Positions 28,147 to 40,817 are shown, counted from the stretch's first letter. The stretch is DNA of 64,000 nt from Devosia aurantiaca (GCF_011058215.1 NZ_JAALFG010000001.1:625001-689000), one strand, 5' to 3'. Notes: generated by a model not told the origin, from the letters alone. Made by a program: numbers and translations.

Positions 28147-29168
28147 TTATCGCCAGCCCAGTGCGGGGGCCACATGCTTGAGAATGTTCTCGATGACATG
28201 GGCGTTGTAGTCGACGCCCAGCTGGTTGGGGACGGTCAGCAGGAGCGTGTCGGCTTCAGCGATGGCTTCGTCCTTGCGGAGTTCCTCGATGAGCTTGTCT
28301 GGCTCGGCGGTATAGCCGCGGCCGAAGACGGCGCGCTTTTCAGGCTCGATATAGCCGAATTGATCTTCTTCCGGGCGGCCGGAGCCGAAATACATCCGGT
28401 CCTCGTCGGAAACGAGGGCAAAGATCGAGCGGCTGACCGAAACGCGCGGTTCGTGGGCGTGGCCGGCGTCCTTCCAGGCGGCGCGATAGGCCCGGATCTG
28501 TTCAGCCTGCTGGATGTGAAACGGCTTGCCTGATTCATCGAATTTCAGGGTCGAGGACTGCAGGTGCATGCCCATCTTGGCAGCCCAGATGGCCGTGGCG
28601 TCGCTCGCTGCCCCCACCAGATACGGTCGCGAAGGCCCGGCGCATGGGGCTCGAGCCGCAGCATGCCGGGCGGGTTGGGGAACATGGGCCGCGGGTTGGG
28701 CTGGGCAAAGCCATTACCCTTGATGACTTCGAGGAAAACTTCGGCATGTTGGCGCGCCATGTCCTGGTCGGTCCTGCCCTCTTCAGGGGCAAAGCCGAAA
28801 TAGCGCCAGCCATCGATGACCTGCTCGGGCGAGCCGCGGGAAATGCCCAGTTGCAGGCGGCCACCGGCGATCAGGTCGGCGGCGCCGGCATCTTCGGCCA
28901 TATAGAGCGGGTTCTCGTAGCGCATGTCGATGACCGCCGTACCGAGCTCGATCGACTTGGTCTTGGCGCCTGCGGCCGCGAGAAGCGGGAACGGCGAGGC
29001 AAGCTGGCGGGCAAAATGGTGCACGCGGAAATAGGCGCCATCGGCACCCAGTTCTTCTGCGGCAACCGCAAGGTCGATCGACTGCAGCAGGGCATCACCG
29101 GCCGAGCGCGTGCCGGACTGGGGCGAGGGGCTCCAGTGTCCAAAGCTCAAAAAGCCGATCTTCTTCAT
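28147..29168 (-). CDS. FMN-dependent luciferase-like monooxygenase, one frameshift
   Basis: Bacterial luciferase-like fold: MKKIGFLSFGHWSP at the start, then ELGADGAYFRVHHFARQ and GGRLQLGISRGSPEQV. It resembles the CE1758 group of flavin-dependent oxidoreductases; the substrate is unknown. The frame breaks at the C5 run 28611-28615; one base restores WWGAASDATAIW and a 340-residue protein. It is monocistronic, with hicAB 36 bp downstream on the same strand. Confidence 0.88.
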
Positions 29169-29336
29169 GCCGTGCCTCGCTGCTGCGCCGCTCGATTGCG
29201 GCCCGCTCTAACTAGGCGTTCGTGACCAAGCCAACAAGTGAACACACTTGCATCGCCCGGTGAACAACAGACCGATTGAACCCGCGGAATCCGCCAGGCG
29301 TTAGCAATGCGATGAAAAGCCGAAAGGAGTTCTACG

Positions 29337-29518
29337 ATGACAACGTCAACGCATACGGCGCGCGGTCGCGCCCAGGATCGGGCAAAGGTTGCCGGCGGAC
29401 AGGACCATGAAGTCCGCTATGAGGCGGAAAAGACCGGGGCAAGCAAGCAAGAGGTCAAGGACGCGGTAAAGTCCGAAGGCAATTCGCGCCAGGCGGTCGA
29501 AAAAAGCTCGAGCACTAA
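29337..29518 (+). CDS. DUF3606 small protein, one frameshift
   Basis: A small hydrophilic protein with a DUF3606-like core (DHEVRYEAEKTGASKQEVKDAVKSEGNSRQAVEK). The frame as given runs on into antisense of the next gene. Adding one A to the A6 run 29500-29505 gives VEKKLEH and a stop at 29516-29518, for 60 residues, the usual DUF3606 length. An AAGGAG Shine-Dalgarno lies about eight bases before ATG 29337. A perfect bidirectional terminator follows at once, which supports the corrected end. The function is unknown. Confidence 0.8.
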
Positions 29519-29523
29519 CGAGA

Positions 29524-29547
29524 AAGTCCCCGCCTCGGCGGGGACTT
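29524..29547. terminator. Bidirectional terminator between DUF3606 and alpha/beta hydrolase genes
   Basis: AAGTCCCCGCC (29524-29534) and GGCGGGGACTT (29537-29547) form a perfect 11-bp stem with almost no loop, flanked by A and T residues. It lies between two convergent genes. Confidence 0.88.
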
Positions 29548-29558
29548 CGTTGCGTCTT

Positions 29559-30371
29559 CTACTGCTTGAGGAAAGCGATCAGTTCGCTGTTGAAGCGGTC
29601 GGCGTGGCTGACATTAAAGCCATGCGGCGCGCCTTCGACGACGACCAGCTTGCTGCCTGGGATAGCCTCATGGGTCCGTTGCCCCGAGCCCTCCAGCGGC
29701 ACGATGCCGTCACTGTCGCCATGGATGATCAGGGTGGGCACCGTGATCTTCTTGAGATCCTCGCGGAAATCGGTAGTGCCGAAGGCCTTCATGGCGCCCA
29801 AAGCCGCGGTCTGGTCCGACTGCTGGCAGAGGGCGATGGCTTCCTGGCGCTGCGCCTCGGTGACCTTGAGTTCGCCCTTGGCGGAGAAGAAGTCCTTGGT
29901 AAAGCCATCAAAGAACGTGGCGCGATCGGCCTTGAGACCGTCTTCCATTTCCTTGGCTTTTTCCTTGGTCAGCGGCCCGTCCGGATTGTCCGGGCCCTGC
30001 ATTAGGTAGGGCGGCACGGCGGCTGCGAAGACGACGGAATGAAGCTTGTCTTCGCCATAGTTGGCGACATAGCGCGCCACTTCGCCGCCACCCATGGAAA
30101 AGCCGACCAGCGTCACGTCGGAAAGGTTGCGGCTGTCGATCAGGCCGGCGAGGTCAGCTGCAAGGGTATCGTAGTCATAGCCGTCAGCGGGCTTGTCGGA
30201 GCGGCCGAAGCCACGGCGATCATAGGCTATAACGCGATAGCCCGCTTCGCTCAGTGCCGCGATCTGCGGCTTCCATGCTTCGCCCGAAAGCGGCCAGCCA
30301 TGGATCAGGATCACGGGACGGCCACTGCCGCCATTATCCTGGGTAAAGATGTTGATCGGTTCGTTGGCCAA
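29559..30371 (-). CDS. Alpha/beta hydrolase (non-heme chloroperoxidase-like)
   Basis: A 270-residue alpha/beta hydrolase. Catalytic residues: Ser92 in VGFSMGGGEV, Asp in IHGDSDGIVP, His in EGAPHGFNVSH. The oxyanion HGWPLSG segment and the AYDRRGFGRSDKP block match cofactor-free haloperoxidases/arylesterases. The natural substrate is unknown. It is transcribed alone, with a 107-bp spacer to gyrB upstream on the same strand. Confidence 0.93.
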   Translation of the reverse strand: MANEPINIFTQDNGGSGRPVILIHGWPLSGEAWKPQIAALSEAGYRVIAYDRRGFGRSDKPADGYDYDTLAADLAGLIDSRNLSDVTLVGFSMGGGEVARYVANYGEDKLHSVVFAAAVPPYLMQGPDNPDGPLTKEKAKEMEDGLKADRATFFDGFTKDFFSAKGELKVTEAQRQEAIALCQQSDQTAALGAMKAFGTTDFREDLKKITVPTLIIHGDSDGIVPLEGSGQRTHEAIPGSKLVVVEGAPHGFNVSHADRFNSELIAFLKQ

Positions 30372-30437
30372 GACATTCTCCTTCGTTGGTACGCCAGGAC
30401 CGGCTTAAGCTAACGAGGAAGGCTTTGCGCTGTTCCG

Positions 30438-30471
30438 AAGCGGCGATCACAACCCGGCGTGATCGCCGCTT
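30438..30471. terminator. Strong hairpin after gyrB
   Basis: AAGCGGCGATCAC (30438-30450) and GTGATCGCCGCTT (30459-30471) form a perfect 13-bp stem with an 8-nt loop, 8 bp past the gyrB stop. There is no U-tract, so it may be a processing or attenuating hairpin, not a classic terminator. Confidence 0.65.
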
Positions 30472-30478
30472 GGCGGGG

Positions 30479-32968
<2,490 letters not shown>

Positions 32969-33028
32969 CTAGCGGAATGGGGCTCAAACCCCAAGGAATT
33001 TGCCTGTTTGCGGGCTTTTCGCGGGGGA

Positions 33029-34138
33029 TTACCCTAAGCGCCCGTCCCGCACCGGAATGCGCTGCGCCCGATCCTCCAGCGCCTCGAACAGCACCGCGTC
33101 GGTGCCGGTCAAAAAACACTGCGTCTCGAGCCCGTCCAAAGCCGAAAACAGCGCCCGTCGCCGATCGGGATCGAGATGGGCGGCGATTTCGTCGAGAAGG
33201 AGGAAGGGCACGATGCCGGTCCGCAAACGCACCAGGCGGGCATGGGCGAGGATCAGGCCGATCAGCAGCGCCTTCTGCTCGCCGGTCGAGCCCAAAGCCG
33301 CCGGCATGCGCTTTTGCGCGTGCATGACTTCGAGGTCCACCCGGTGTGGTCCTAATGTGGTGCGTCCGGCCGCTCGATCAAGGAGGCGCAGCGCATGCCA
33401 GCGCTGCGCCATAAGGCTTTCGAGCGCTGCAGACGTCTCGGGCACAGGCCCGGTGTCGAATAGCGGCGTCAGCGCCAGTTCGGCGGCGGGGAAAGAGCCG
33501 TCGTCGAGGCTTTCGGACACCAGCGCCTGAAGGTGCTGGAGGCTATCGGTGCGGTTGAGGTGGATCGAGGCACCAAGCTCGGCCATCTGCGCCTCGACGG
33601 CACTGAGCCAGCGCGGATCACCCTCTTCTTCGAGGAGCTTATTGCGCTGCCGCATCAGCTTTTCGAAGTCGCCGACCGCCGCGGAGTGGGATGGAATAAG
33701 CGTCGTCACCAGCCGGTCGAGGAAGCGCCGCCGCTCGCCCGCGGGACCGGAGAAAAGTCCGTCCATGGCCGGCGTCAGCCAAAGCACGCGCAGGTAGTCG
33801 CTCATGGCTTCAATAGACCGGGCATTGGCGCCATTGATCCGCACCCGTCGCCCGCCATCGGGAGTAGCACCGGTGCCGATATCAGATGGACCATCCCCGG
33901 TTTCGACCGTCGCCGCCACCGCCCAGCCATGGTCCGAGCCATGCTGCTGCAACGTCTCAAAACTCGCGCCGCGCAGGCCCCGGCCCGGCGACAGAACGGA
34001 AATGGCCTCCAGCAGATTGGTCTTGCCCGAGCCATTGGGCCCGGTCAGCACGACGTGGCGCTCGTCCAGATCGAGCGCGGCGGAGGTGTAATTGCGAAAG
34101 GCCGTCAGGCGCAGGCGGGAGATGTGGCGGATCAACAA
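33029..34138 (-). CDS. recF: DNA replication and repair protein RecF
   Basis: A 369-residue SMC-like ATPase that loads RecA at gaps. Walker A GPNGSGKTNLLEAI (about residues 33-46), Walker B LLLDEIAAHLD and the signature-like LGSTGEQKALLIGL are present. No ATG is available at the 5' end; the family-consistent start is TTG 34138 (or TTG 34135). The GAGGGG ahead of it comes from the right-hand edge of a palindromic repeat that begins at the start codon. It lies between dnaN and gyrB in the usual order. Confidence 0.95.
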   Translation of the reverse strand: MLIRHISRLRLTAFRNYTSAALDLDERHVVLTGPNGSGKTNLLEAISVLSPGRGLRGASFETLQQHGSDHGWAVAATVETGDGPSDIGTGATPDGGRRVRINGANARSIEAMSDYLRVLWLTPAMDGLFSGPAGERRRFLDRLVTTLIPSHSAAVGDFEKLMRQRNKLLEEEGDPRWLSAVEAQMAELGASIHLNRTDSLQHLQALVSESLDDGSFPAAELALTPLFDTGPVPETSAALESLMAQRWHALRLLDRAAGRTTLGPHRVDLEVMHAQKRMPAALGSTGEQKALLIGLILAHARLVRLRTGIVPFLLLDEIAAHLDPDRRRALFSALDGLETQCFLTGTDAVLFEALEDRAQRIPVRDGRLG

Positions 34139-34263
34139 GGCCCCTCACCCGGCCTGCGGCCGACCTCTCCCCCAAAGGGAGAGGTGCTGCTGCGCAGCTT
34201 GGGGGCCACTCTTACCTCTCCCTGGGGGAGAGGTCGCCGCCATGCGGCGGGTGAGGGGGCCTT
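34137..34263. repeat. Long inverted repeat between recF and dnaN, type B3
   Basis: Outer arms CCCCTCACCC / GGGTGAGGGG at the ends; inner arms ACCTCTCCC / GGGAGAGGT occur on both halves (near 34163-34184 and 34214-34233). The whole 127 bp can fold as a cruciform. It overlaps the start and supplies the probable ribosome binding site of recF. Confidence 0.82.
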
Positions 34264-34286
34264 CATAAGTGCCGAAATGTGCTCGC

Positions 34287-35411
34287 TCAAACCCGCATCG
34301 GCATCAACACGTAAAGTGCATTTGCCTCGGTGCCCTGTTCCTTGACCAGCGTCGGGGAGTTGGCGTCGTTGAAGAGGAAGACGGCGCTTTCGGAGCGGAT
34401 CTGCTGGATGATGTCGAGGAGGTAGCGGGCATTGAAGCCGATCTCGAAGCCATCGGTGTCGAACTCGACCGCCACTTCTTCGGAAGCGGTGCCGTGGTCC
34501 GGATTGGTGACCGAAAGCTCGAGCAGGCCATCGCGGGCCTGGAGCTTGACGGCCTTGCCGCCGCGGTCGGAGGCAATGGTCGAGACGCGATCGACGGCAA
34601 TGGCGAAGCCGGCCTTGTCGACCATCATCTGCTTGTCGTTGTTCTTGGGTGTCACCCGATCATAATCGGGGAAGGTGCCTTCGATCAGCTTGGACAGCAG
34701 CACGACCGGGCCGACGGTGAAGCGGATCTTGGTGTCGGAAACCTCGACCTTGACGTCGCCATCGACGCCGTCGAGCAGCTTTTGCACTTCGCCCACGGTC
34801 TTTTTGGGCACGATGATGCCGCTCATGCCTTCCGAGCCGGCGGGTGCGGCGATCTCGGCGCGCGCCATTCGGTGGCCGTCGGTGGCCACGGCGCGGAAGA
34901 GGGCGCCGGATTGCGTGTTCTGCACGGCGTGGAAATAGATGCCGTTGAGGTAGTAGCGCGTTTCTTCGTTGGAGATCGCGAACTGCGTGCGCTCGATCAG
35001 CTCGCGAAGCGAGGCGGCGGGCATATCGAATTCATGCGGAAAGGCACCGGACTTCAAATCCGGGAAGCTGTCGGGCGAGAGGCAGGCGAGGTTGAAGCGC
35101 GAGCGGCCGGACGTGAGAACCATGTTCTCGCCGCCATCGGTTTCGAGGCGCACTTCGGCGCCGTCGGAAAGCTTGCGCACGATTTCATAAAGCGTATGCG
35201 CCGGCACCGTCGTCGTGCCCGGCGTCGAGACCATGGCCGGCACGCTTTCGGTCACTTCGATGTCGAGGTCCGTGGCGCGCAGTTCGACCCGGTCGTCACC
35301 GGCCTTGAACAGGACGTTGGCAAGGATCGGATAGGTATTGCGGCGTTCCACCACCCGATGCACATGGCTCAGCGATTTGAGCAGATGATTGCGTTCGAGC
35401 GTGACTTTCAT
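34287..35411 (-). CDS. dnaN: DNA polymerase III beta subunit (sliding clamp)
   Basis: A 374-residue beta clamp that begins [34 protein letters not shown] and ends YVLMPMRV, both characteristic (the C-terminal MPMR motif is universal). Three clamp domains are covered. ATG 35411 is chosen over an in-frame TTG nine bases upstream. It is separated from dnaA by a small secreted-protein gene, an unusual insertion. Confidence 0.97.
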   Translation of the reverse strand: MKVTLERNHLLKSLSHVHRVVERRNTYPILANVLFKAGDDRVELRATDLDIEVTESVPAMVSTPGTTTVPAHTLYEIVRKLSDGAEVRLETDGGENMVLTSGRSRFNLACLSPDSFPDLKSGAFPHEFDMPAASLRELIERTQFAISNEETRYYLNGIYFHAVQNTQSGALFRAVATDGHRMARAEIAAPAGSEGMSGIIVPKKTVGEVQKLLDGVDGDVKVEVSDTKIRFTVGPVVLLSKLIEGTFPDYDRVTPKNNDKQMMVDKAGFAIAVDRVSTIASDRGGKAVKLQARDGLLELSVTNPDHGTASEEVAVEFDTDGFEIGFNARYLLDIIQQIRSESAVFLFNDANSPTLVKEQGTEANALYVLMPMRV

Positions 35412-35532
35412 GAGCGACAAATCCTGGCATTACGCGACGGCAAAACCCGGCCGGAAGCCGGGCTGGGACGTTTACAGTTTCATCAGAGATTGGCAAGGCC
35501 GGCGCGGCTTTTCGCCCTTGCCAAGCTGTGGA

Positions 35533-35907
35533 CTAGCTCTGGAAATGCACGGTGATGTCGAAGCGCTCACCCGGGCCGGCGCCGAGGGCTTCAAGACCGG
35601 TATAGGGGAGGCAGTTTTCGATGGCTCCGGCGATCGATCGCATCAGCTCGGGATAGCGCCGGGCAATGATCAGGCTCTGCGGCTCGATCGATGGATCGCC
35701 ATCGAGCGTACCGTCGCCGAAAAAGGCGAGGCGCACGGAAACCAGCTTGTCCTCATAACCGGAGGGCAGGCTCCAGCATTGGAGAATCTGGTCCTGCACT
35801 TCGAGCGCGACGGCAAGGGTCTGCTCCACACGCTGCTCCGCAGTCAGCGGCTGGGCTTCGGCAGGAATGGCAAAGGCGGCAAGGAGCGGCAGGATGAATC
35901 GCAACAT
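35533..35907 (-). CDS. Small secreted TolA/TonB C-terminal-like protein
   Basis: A 124-residue protein with a signal peptide ([19 protein letters not shown]). The mature part shows [28 protein letters not shown] and a second cysteine in [11 protein letters not shown], the pattern of TolA/TonB C-terminal-like domains in alphaproteobacteria. No transmembrane anchor or Pro-rich linker is present, so it is not an energy transducer in itself. It lies between dnaA and dnaN on the same strand. The relation to replication genes is probably positional only. ATG 35907 is the start that gives the signal peptide. Confidence 0.7.
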   Translation of the reverse strand: MLRFILPLLAAFAIPAEAQPLTAEQRVEQTLAVALEVQDQILQCWSLPSGYEDKLVSVRLAFFGDGTLDGDPSIEPQSLIIARRYPELMRSIAGAIENCLPYTGLEALGAGPGERFDITVHFQS

Positions 35908-35973
35908 GGCTCGCTCTTGTCTGCGTCGCACGGTCTGATCAAGGCACCTGACGAAGGCGTGTGTGGAAAGAGC

Positions 35974-36016
35974 TTCACCCGGCCTCCCCCTGTGGTGGGG
36001 GAGGAGCGAGCTGGTG
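35974..36016. repeat. Dispersed palindrome, type B1, after dnaA
   Basis: CACCCGGCCTCCCCC and GGGGGAGGAG arms flank TGTGGT, ending in GAGCTGGTG. It lies just past the dnaA stop (36021) and could act as its transcript end. Confidence 0.75.
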
Positions 36017-36020
36017 TTTT

Positions 36021-37464
36021 TTATTCTTCGAGCATCCGCTTCAGGAGCTCGATCTCCTGGCCGAGCTCGATGTCGTCCTTGATCATCTGCTCGACCTTAC
36101 GCACCGAGTGGAGGACGGTGGTGTGGTCGCGGCCACCGAAGCGCCGGCCGATTTCGGGCAGCGAGCGGGCGGTAAGGGCCTTGGCCAGATACATGGCGAT
36201 CTGTCGCGGGCGGACCACGTCGCGCGAGCGACGGGCGGAAAGGAGCTCGTTGCGCGGCACCTTATAGTGGCGCGACACGGCCTTGAGGATGTCCTCGATG
36301 CGCACGCGCTTGGCATCGCGGGCGCGGATCAGGTCGGCCAGCGTCTTTTCCGCCAGCGGCACGGTGATCAATTCGCCGGTAAGCTGATTGGCGGCAACGA
36401 GGCGATTGACGGCACCATCGAGATCGCGGCCATGGCTGACCACGGCGCGAGCGACATAATCGATCACTGCGGTCGGGAAGGCCATGCCGAAGCGCGAATT
36501 CACATGCGCGGCGCGGCGCGCTCGACAATGGCGCGGCGGAGATCAAGGTCGAAGGTTGAGATCGGCACGACAAGGCCGCCCGAAAGGCGCGAACGCACGC
36601 GTTCATCGAGCATTTCCAGATCGCGCGGCGGCGCATCGCCAGCCACCACGACCTGCTTGGCGCCGGTCAGCAGCGTGCCCAGCGTATGGCCGAATTCGGT
36701 CGCCGACTTGCCCTGGAGAAACTGCATGTCGTCGATCAGCAGCAGGTCGACCCGGCGCAGCCATTCCTTGAAGCCCAGCGCCGACTGGCGCTGCACGGCC
36801 GTGATGAAATGGTACATGAAGTGGTCGGCGGTGAGATAAACGATGTTCTTGCTCGGATCCGCCGTCTGCACCTGATGGGCGATGGCGTTGAGGAGGTGCG
36901 ATTTTCCGAGGCCAACGGTGGAATGGATATAGACCGGATTGAAGGTCACGGTGTTGTTGGCGGCTGCATTGGCGATCTGCTTGGCAACGCCAAAGGCCAT
37001 TTCGTTGGCTTCGCCGGAAACAAAGCTCTCAAACGTCATGCGCGGGTCGATGGCGCTGCCGGACAGGGCATCGCCCTTGGCGGTTTCGCGAACGAGACGC
37101 GGCGTGGCGGTGGCGGCAACGGGGGCGGGGCGGCGCTTTCGGCAACTGGGGCTTCGCTTACCGCTTCGGCAACAGGGGCAAGTCGGGGGCGGGCCTGGCC
37201 ATTGACGCGCATGGTGACCTGGAGACGCGCCACTTCTGGCACGTCATTGCGGAAGGTCTCGACGATGCGCTCGGCATAGTTGGACTGAACCCAGGAGCAA
37301 AGGAACCGGGTCGGCGCGGACAGGTGCACCGTGTCCTCGACGATTTCTTCAAGCTCGAGCCGGGCAAACCAGGAGGTAAAGACATCTTCGCCGACGGCAG
37401 TCTTGAGCCGCGCCCGCACGCGGTTCCAAAGGTCGCGCTGCGTTTCGGAAGAGCTATCGGACAT
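36021..37464 (-). CDS. dnaA: Chromosomal replication initiator DnaA, two frameshifts
   Basis: Domain I is [26 protein letters not shown]+ motifs are [11 protein letters not shown] (Walker A, with Ser where Thr is usual) and [15 protein letters not shown] (Walker B). Domain IV ends with [22 protein letters not shown], the DnaA-box-binding signature. The frame breaks at G5 37121-37125 (one base restores [22 protein letters not shown]) and again near 36513-36521 (one base joins IVER to [10 protein letters not shown]). Corrected length is about 481 residues from ATG 37464; ATG 37554 would add 30. The gene is essential, so both breaks are almost surely artefacts. Transcription runs toward dnaN, recF and gyrB. 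Confidence 0.95.
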
Positions 37465-37958
37465 GACAGGATTGGTGCCTTTGGGGGAAAGAGTTTGGGA
37501 AGAAGGTGCAGGGCTTGCCCACTGATCCTTTTCCACGGTCGCCTGTCGCATCATTGCTTTTTAGCCCCATAAAGTTGCCCCGGGTCCGCAAAACCCGGGA
37601 TGTTGCCTGTCGCTGATCGTGCCTGATCCCGAAGGATATCAGGCACGGCTTCGCCCTGCCTCCGCCAAGCGGACGCACGTTTTCGTTCGGCGGTTGAGCC
37701 GCCGTTTGCCTATGCTTTTCTCGCGTGAACCCGGCTTGATCAGCCGAAGGACGAAAGGATCGCACCAAATTCAAAATGACGACTGTTGTGCACAGGCGCC
37801 AATCTCTTCTGGCTTTCCTTGAGGAACTGCCCCAGAATCTACCCTACTGATTTGGTCTCTTGCGAGACCCGCCGACTTGGCTTGAAGGGGTCGTTCAATC
37901 CCCTTTTTCCCCGCCGGCCAAAGTACCTTAAATGGCTCGATTTGCCCCCGCAACACGT

Positions 37959-38058
37959 GAATCGTTGAAATAGGGGCTTGACTCAGAAGTGCTCAAAACC
38001 CGGCTCCGGACTCAGTTTTTGTGAGGGCGTGCAAGCCGCTGTGACTCAATGCAGATTC
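37959..38058. promoter_or_regulatory. Cluster of five GANTC (CcrM) methylation sites
   Basis: GAATC at 37959, GACTC at 37980, 38009 and 38043, and GATTC at 38054; a sixth GAATC is at 37835. At this base composition about one site per 280 bp is expected. GANTC is the target of the cell-cycle methyltransferase CcrM in alphaproteobacteria, and methylation state affects dnaA transcription in Caulobacter. Confidence 0.7.
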
Positions 38059-38278
38059 GATCACTTAGCGTCTTTGAGATGGTGAAAAATTAATTTCGTT
38101 CAAGACCGGGATGCGACCTTTTGGCTGCCCGGCCTTTCGTACAGCGACGAAGCTAAGATCTTCGTGGCACTGGAAAAATCCTGTCGTACGCGATCCGTTC
38201 TGGTGCTGGCAGAACCGTCACCAAAGAGACACATGACAGTTGTGTTGCGAAAAAGCTTGCCCGCCGAGGCCAAAGAAA

Positions 38279-38300
38279 ATGGGCTCCGCGAGGAGCCCAT
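38279..38300 (-). terminator. Intrinsic terminator of rpsT
   Basis: On the minus strand ATGGGCTCC, loop TCGC, GGAGCCCAT is followed by TTTCTTT. The stem lies 46 bp past the rpsT stop. Confidence 0.9.
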
Positions 38301-38346
38301 CGGGCAGTTTCGGAAGCGCCAGGCAGGCGCCCGGCAGCAGGGCAGT

Positions 38347-38613
38347 TTAGACCGCCAGGGCCTTCACGCGCGAGTTGAGGCGCGACACCTTGCGGGAGGC
38401 AAGATTGGAATGGACGATGCCCTTGCCAGCAGCGCGGTGGATCTCGGGTTCGGCAGCCTTGAGGGCGGCAAAAGCGGTGGCGTGGTCGCCGGCGGTGATC
38501 GCTTCTTCAACCTTGCGGATAAAGGTGCGCACGCGGCTACGACGCGACTTGTTGATCGCGGTGCGGGCGGCAATCTTGCGGGTCGCCTTCTTGGCTGACG
38601 GCGTATTGGCCAT
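38347..38613 (-). CDS. rpsT: 30S ribosomal protein S20
   Basis: An 88-residue basic protein beginning [39 protein letters not shown]; length and N-terminus match bS20. It binds 16S rRNA early in 30S assembly. The position next to dnaA, with mutM, ubiE and ubiB beyond, is a conserved alphaproteobacterial neighbourhood. Its own terminator lies downstream. Confidence 0.97.
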   Translation of the reverse strand: MANTPSAKKATRKIAARTAINKSRRSRVRTFIRKVEEAITAGDHATAFAALKAAEPEIHRAAGKGIVHSNLASRKVSRLNSRVKALAV

Positions 38614-38780
38614 GTTGGTCCTCTTGATCTAACCAAGCCGGATCAGCGCTCAAAGTCGCAGACGTCCGGAGAAAAAATGAAATCGGCGGCACATCGACTG
38701 CCGCCAAGTTGGGCGCGGTATAGGGGAAAGGCGGGGGAGCGTCAATAAGATTCAGGCGGATCCAAGATGCCAAGGCACGG

Positions 38781-38894
38781 AGCCCTCATGGTGAGGTGCG
38801 CAGCGTAGGTAGCCTCGAGCCACGAGGGCGAGAGAGTGGAGACCTGTGTGCCACGCCCTCGTCCTTCGAGGCTTCGCACCTCAGGATGAGGGCT
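38781..38894. repeat. Dispersed palindrome, type A (CTCATGGTGAG family), copy 1
   Basis: AGCCCTCAT (38781-38789) pairs with ATGAGGGCT (38886-38894); inner arms GAGCCACGAGGGCG and CGCCCTCGTCCTTCGAGG also pair. Copy 2 is at 56498-56589. It fills most of the 301-bp gap between rpsT and mutM; the rest holds the rpsT upstream region. Confidence 0.82.
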
Positions 38895-38914
38895 ACTTGG
38901 TGTTCGGCGACCCC

Positions 38915-39799
38915 TCACGGCGCCTTCTGGCACACCGGGCAGTAGAAGGTCGAGCGCCCGGACTGGACGATGCGTTTGACCACGCCGGTGCACAGCGGGG
39001 TCGGACATGGATCGCCCTCTCGGTCATAAACCGCAAAATTGTGCTGGAAATAGCCTTCGCCCGTCGTGCTGCGGAAATCGCGAATGGTCGAGCCGCCGAC
39101 CTCGATGGCCGCGATCAACACTTCCCGGACGGCGGCTGACAGATCCTCCAGCGCCTTTTTGGGTTTTCCGGTCTTGGTCACCAGTCTGCCGGCTGCAACG
39201 GTGGGCAGGATATGGGCGCGATGGAGGGCCTCGGCGACATAGATATTGCCCAGGCCGGCGACGACGCGCTGGTCGAGGAGCGCTGCCTTCATCGGTGCCT
39301 TCTTGCCCTTGAAGGCGGCGGCCATTTCGGCGGCGTTGAAGTCATTGCCGAGCGGCTCGGGGCCGAGGCCTTTCAAATAGGGACTCTGCTCGATGTCGTC
39401 GTAAAGATCGATGAAGCCGAAGCGGCGCGGATCGGCATAGATGAGGTGGCTCTTGCCATGCTGGGGGTGGAACAGCTCCCAGATCATATGGTCGTGCTTG
39501 GGCTCGGTGCCTGGCTCGTAATAGCGCGGCGGCTTGTCGATGCCGTGCTCGGCAAAGCGCCAGGAACCGGTCATGCCGAGATGACTCAAAAGCGTCTTGC
39601 CGTTCGAAAGGCTCATGAGGAGATACTTGGCCCGGCGGCCGACGCGCGTGACGGTCTGCCCCTCAATCCCCTCCTTCAAATTTCGCGGAAACGGAAAGCG
39701 CAGATCCTTGCGGTTGAGCGTCACCGAGAGGATCGTCGCCCCTTCCAGCCAGGGTTCGAGCCCCCGTCGCACCGTTTCCACTTCCGGCAATTCCGGCAT
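38915..39799 (-). CDS. mutM: Formamidopyrimidine-DNA glycosylase
   Basis: A 294-residue Fpg protein. The N-terminus [15 protein letters not shown] provides the catalytic Pro2 and Glu3. The C-terminal zinc finger is [27 protein letters not shown] with four cysteines. It excises 8-oxoguanine. It diverges from ubiE across 97 bp and follows the conserved rpsT-mutM-ubiE order. Confidence 0.97.
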   Translation of the reverse strand: MPELPEVETVRRGLEPWLEGATILSVTLNRKDLRFPFPRNLKEGIEGQTVTRVGRRAKYLLMSLSNGKTLLSHLGMTGSWRFAEHGIDKPPRYYEPGTEPKHDHMIWELFHPQHGKSHLIYADPRRFGFIDLYDDIEQSPYLKGLGPEPLGNDFNAAEMAAAFKGKKAPMKAALLDQRVVAGLGNIYVAEALHRAHILPTVAAGRLVTKTGKPKKALEDLSAAVREVLIAAIEVGGSTIRDFRSTTGEGYFQHNFAVYDREGDPCPTPLCTGVVKRIVQSGRSTFYCPVCQKAP

Positions 39800-39896
39800 C
39801 GCAACTCCTTTTGCCCTGCGCCCCTTTGGGCCATGGGCAATTTCCAGCGCCTTATATATGGTGCGCCCGACCGAGACACGCTATCGGAGCGCCGCC

Positions 39897-40661
39897 ATGA
39901 CCCAGCCCTATGAAACCACCCATTTCGGCGAGCAGACCGTTGCTCTCCAAGACAAGCAGGGCTTGGTCAACAAGGTGTTCCACGACGTCGCCAGCCGCTA
40001 TGACCTGATGAACGATCTGATGAGCGGCGGGGTTCATCGGCTCTGGAAGGATGCGATGGTGGCAGAACTGGCGCCACCCCGCGCCGGCACGCGTCCCTAT
40101 CGCGTGCTCGACATGGCAGGCGGCACCGGCGATGTCGGCGAGCGCATCGTCAACTCCTCGCTCGGCTATGCCGAAGTGGTCGTTTCCGACATCAATGCCG
40201 ATATGCTCCAAGTCGGCGCCGAGCGGGCGCTGAACTGGCGCTATCCGCAGCAGGTGACCTTCACCGAAGCCAATGCCGAAGAGCTGCCCTTCGAGGACAA
40301 GAGCTTCGATGCCTATACGATCGCCTTCGGCATCCGCAACGTGCCGCGTATCCAGAAGGCTTTGGACGAAGCCCATCGCGTTTTGAAGCGTGGCGGGCGC
40401 ATCCTGGTGCTCGAATTCTCGCAGGTCGATATTCCGGGCTTTGACGCCGCCTACCGCATGTACTCGGACACCGTCATACCGCCCATGGGGCGGCTGGTGA
40501 CCGGCGACGCCCAGCCCTACCAGTATTTCATCGAGTCCATCCGCAAGTTCCCCGATCCCCTGACCTTTGACTCCATGGTCGGCAAGGCGGGCTTTAAACG
40601 CGTCAAGCACCAGAGCTTTACGGGCAATATCGCGACGTTGCATTCGGGCTGGAAGCTTTGA
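39897..40661 (+). CDS. ubiE: Ubiquinone/menaquinone methyltransferase UbiE
   Basis: A 254-residue class I SAM-dependent methyltransferase. The SAM motif is [16 protein letters not shown], and the family signatures [20 protein letters not shown] and FGIRNV are present. It performs the C-methylation step of ubiquinone synthesis. ATG 39897 gives the family N-terminus, while upstream in-frame codons run antisense to mutM. ubiB follows after a repeat-filled gap of 186 bp. Confidence 0.97.
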   Translation: MTQPYETTHFGEQTVALQDKQGLVNKVFHDVASRYDLMNDLMSGGVHRLWKDAMVAELAPPRAGTRPYRVLDMAGGTGDVGERIVNSSLGYAEVVVSDINADMLQVGAERALNWRYPQQVTFTEANAEELPFEDKSFDAYTIAFGIRNVPRIQKALDEAHRVLKRGGRILVLEFSQVDIPGFDAAYRMYSDTVIPPMGRLVTGDAQPYQYFIESIRKFPDPLTFDSMVGKAGFKRVKHQSFTGNIATLHSGWKL

Positions 40662-40680
40662 GCATTTTGGCACAGGGCCA

Positions 40681-40817
40681 CTCCCTCCCCTTGAGGGGAG
40701 GGTAGCGGCGCTAGGCCGCAAGGCCGTAGCAAAGCGGGGTGGGGTGAACCTTGGCACTGGGGTCGGCATGCATGGCCCCACCCCACCCTCATTCCCTCCC
40801 CATCGAGGGGAGGGAGG
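40681..40817. repeat. Long composite inverted repeat, type B2, between ubiE and ubiB
   Basis: About 137 bp with the same boundaries as 20504-20672: CTCCCTCCCCTTGAGGGG at the left and CCCCATCGAGGGGAGGGAG at the right, with inner GGGTGGGGT / ACCCCACCC arms. The central loop sequence differs from the other copy. Confidence 0.82.

Larger units (their letters stand above)
37555..38346. other. Long dnaA-rpsT intergenic region
   Basis: About 790 bp without a convincing gene. It contains the upstream region of dnaA, a GANTC cluster (37959-38058), an AT-rich stretch (near 38080-38100, GAAAAATTAATTTC) and the rpsT terminator. I found no perfect TTATCCACA DnaA box; the nearest is TTGTGCACA near 37786. 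An origin role is possible but unproven. A nearly self-complementary GATCCCGAAGGATATCAGGC stretch lies near 37625. Confidence 0.6.

Noticed and set aside
29519-30005. Continuation of the DUF3606 frame to a 222-residue protein
   Set aside because: After 29505 the translation is antisense to the alpha/beta hydrolase gene. One added A in the A6 run ends the protein at residue 60, just before a terminator.
37555-38346. Calling this gap the chromosomal origin (oriC)
   Set aside because: The GANTC cluster and AT-rich stretch are suggestive, but I found no perfect DnaA box and only one weak one (TTGTGCACA near 37786). In several alphaproteobacteria the origin lies near hemE instead.
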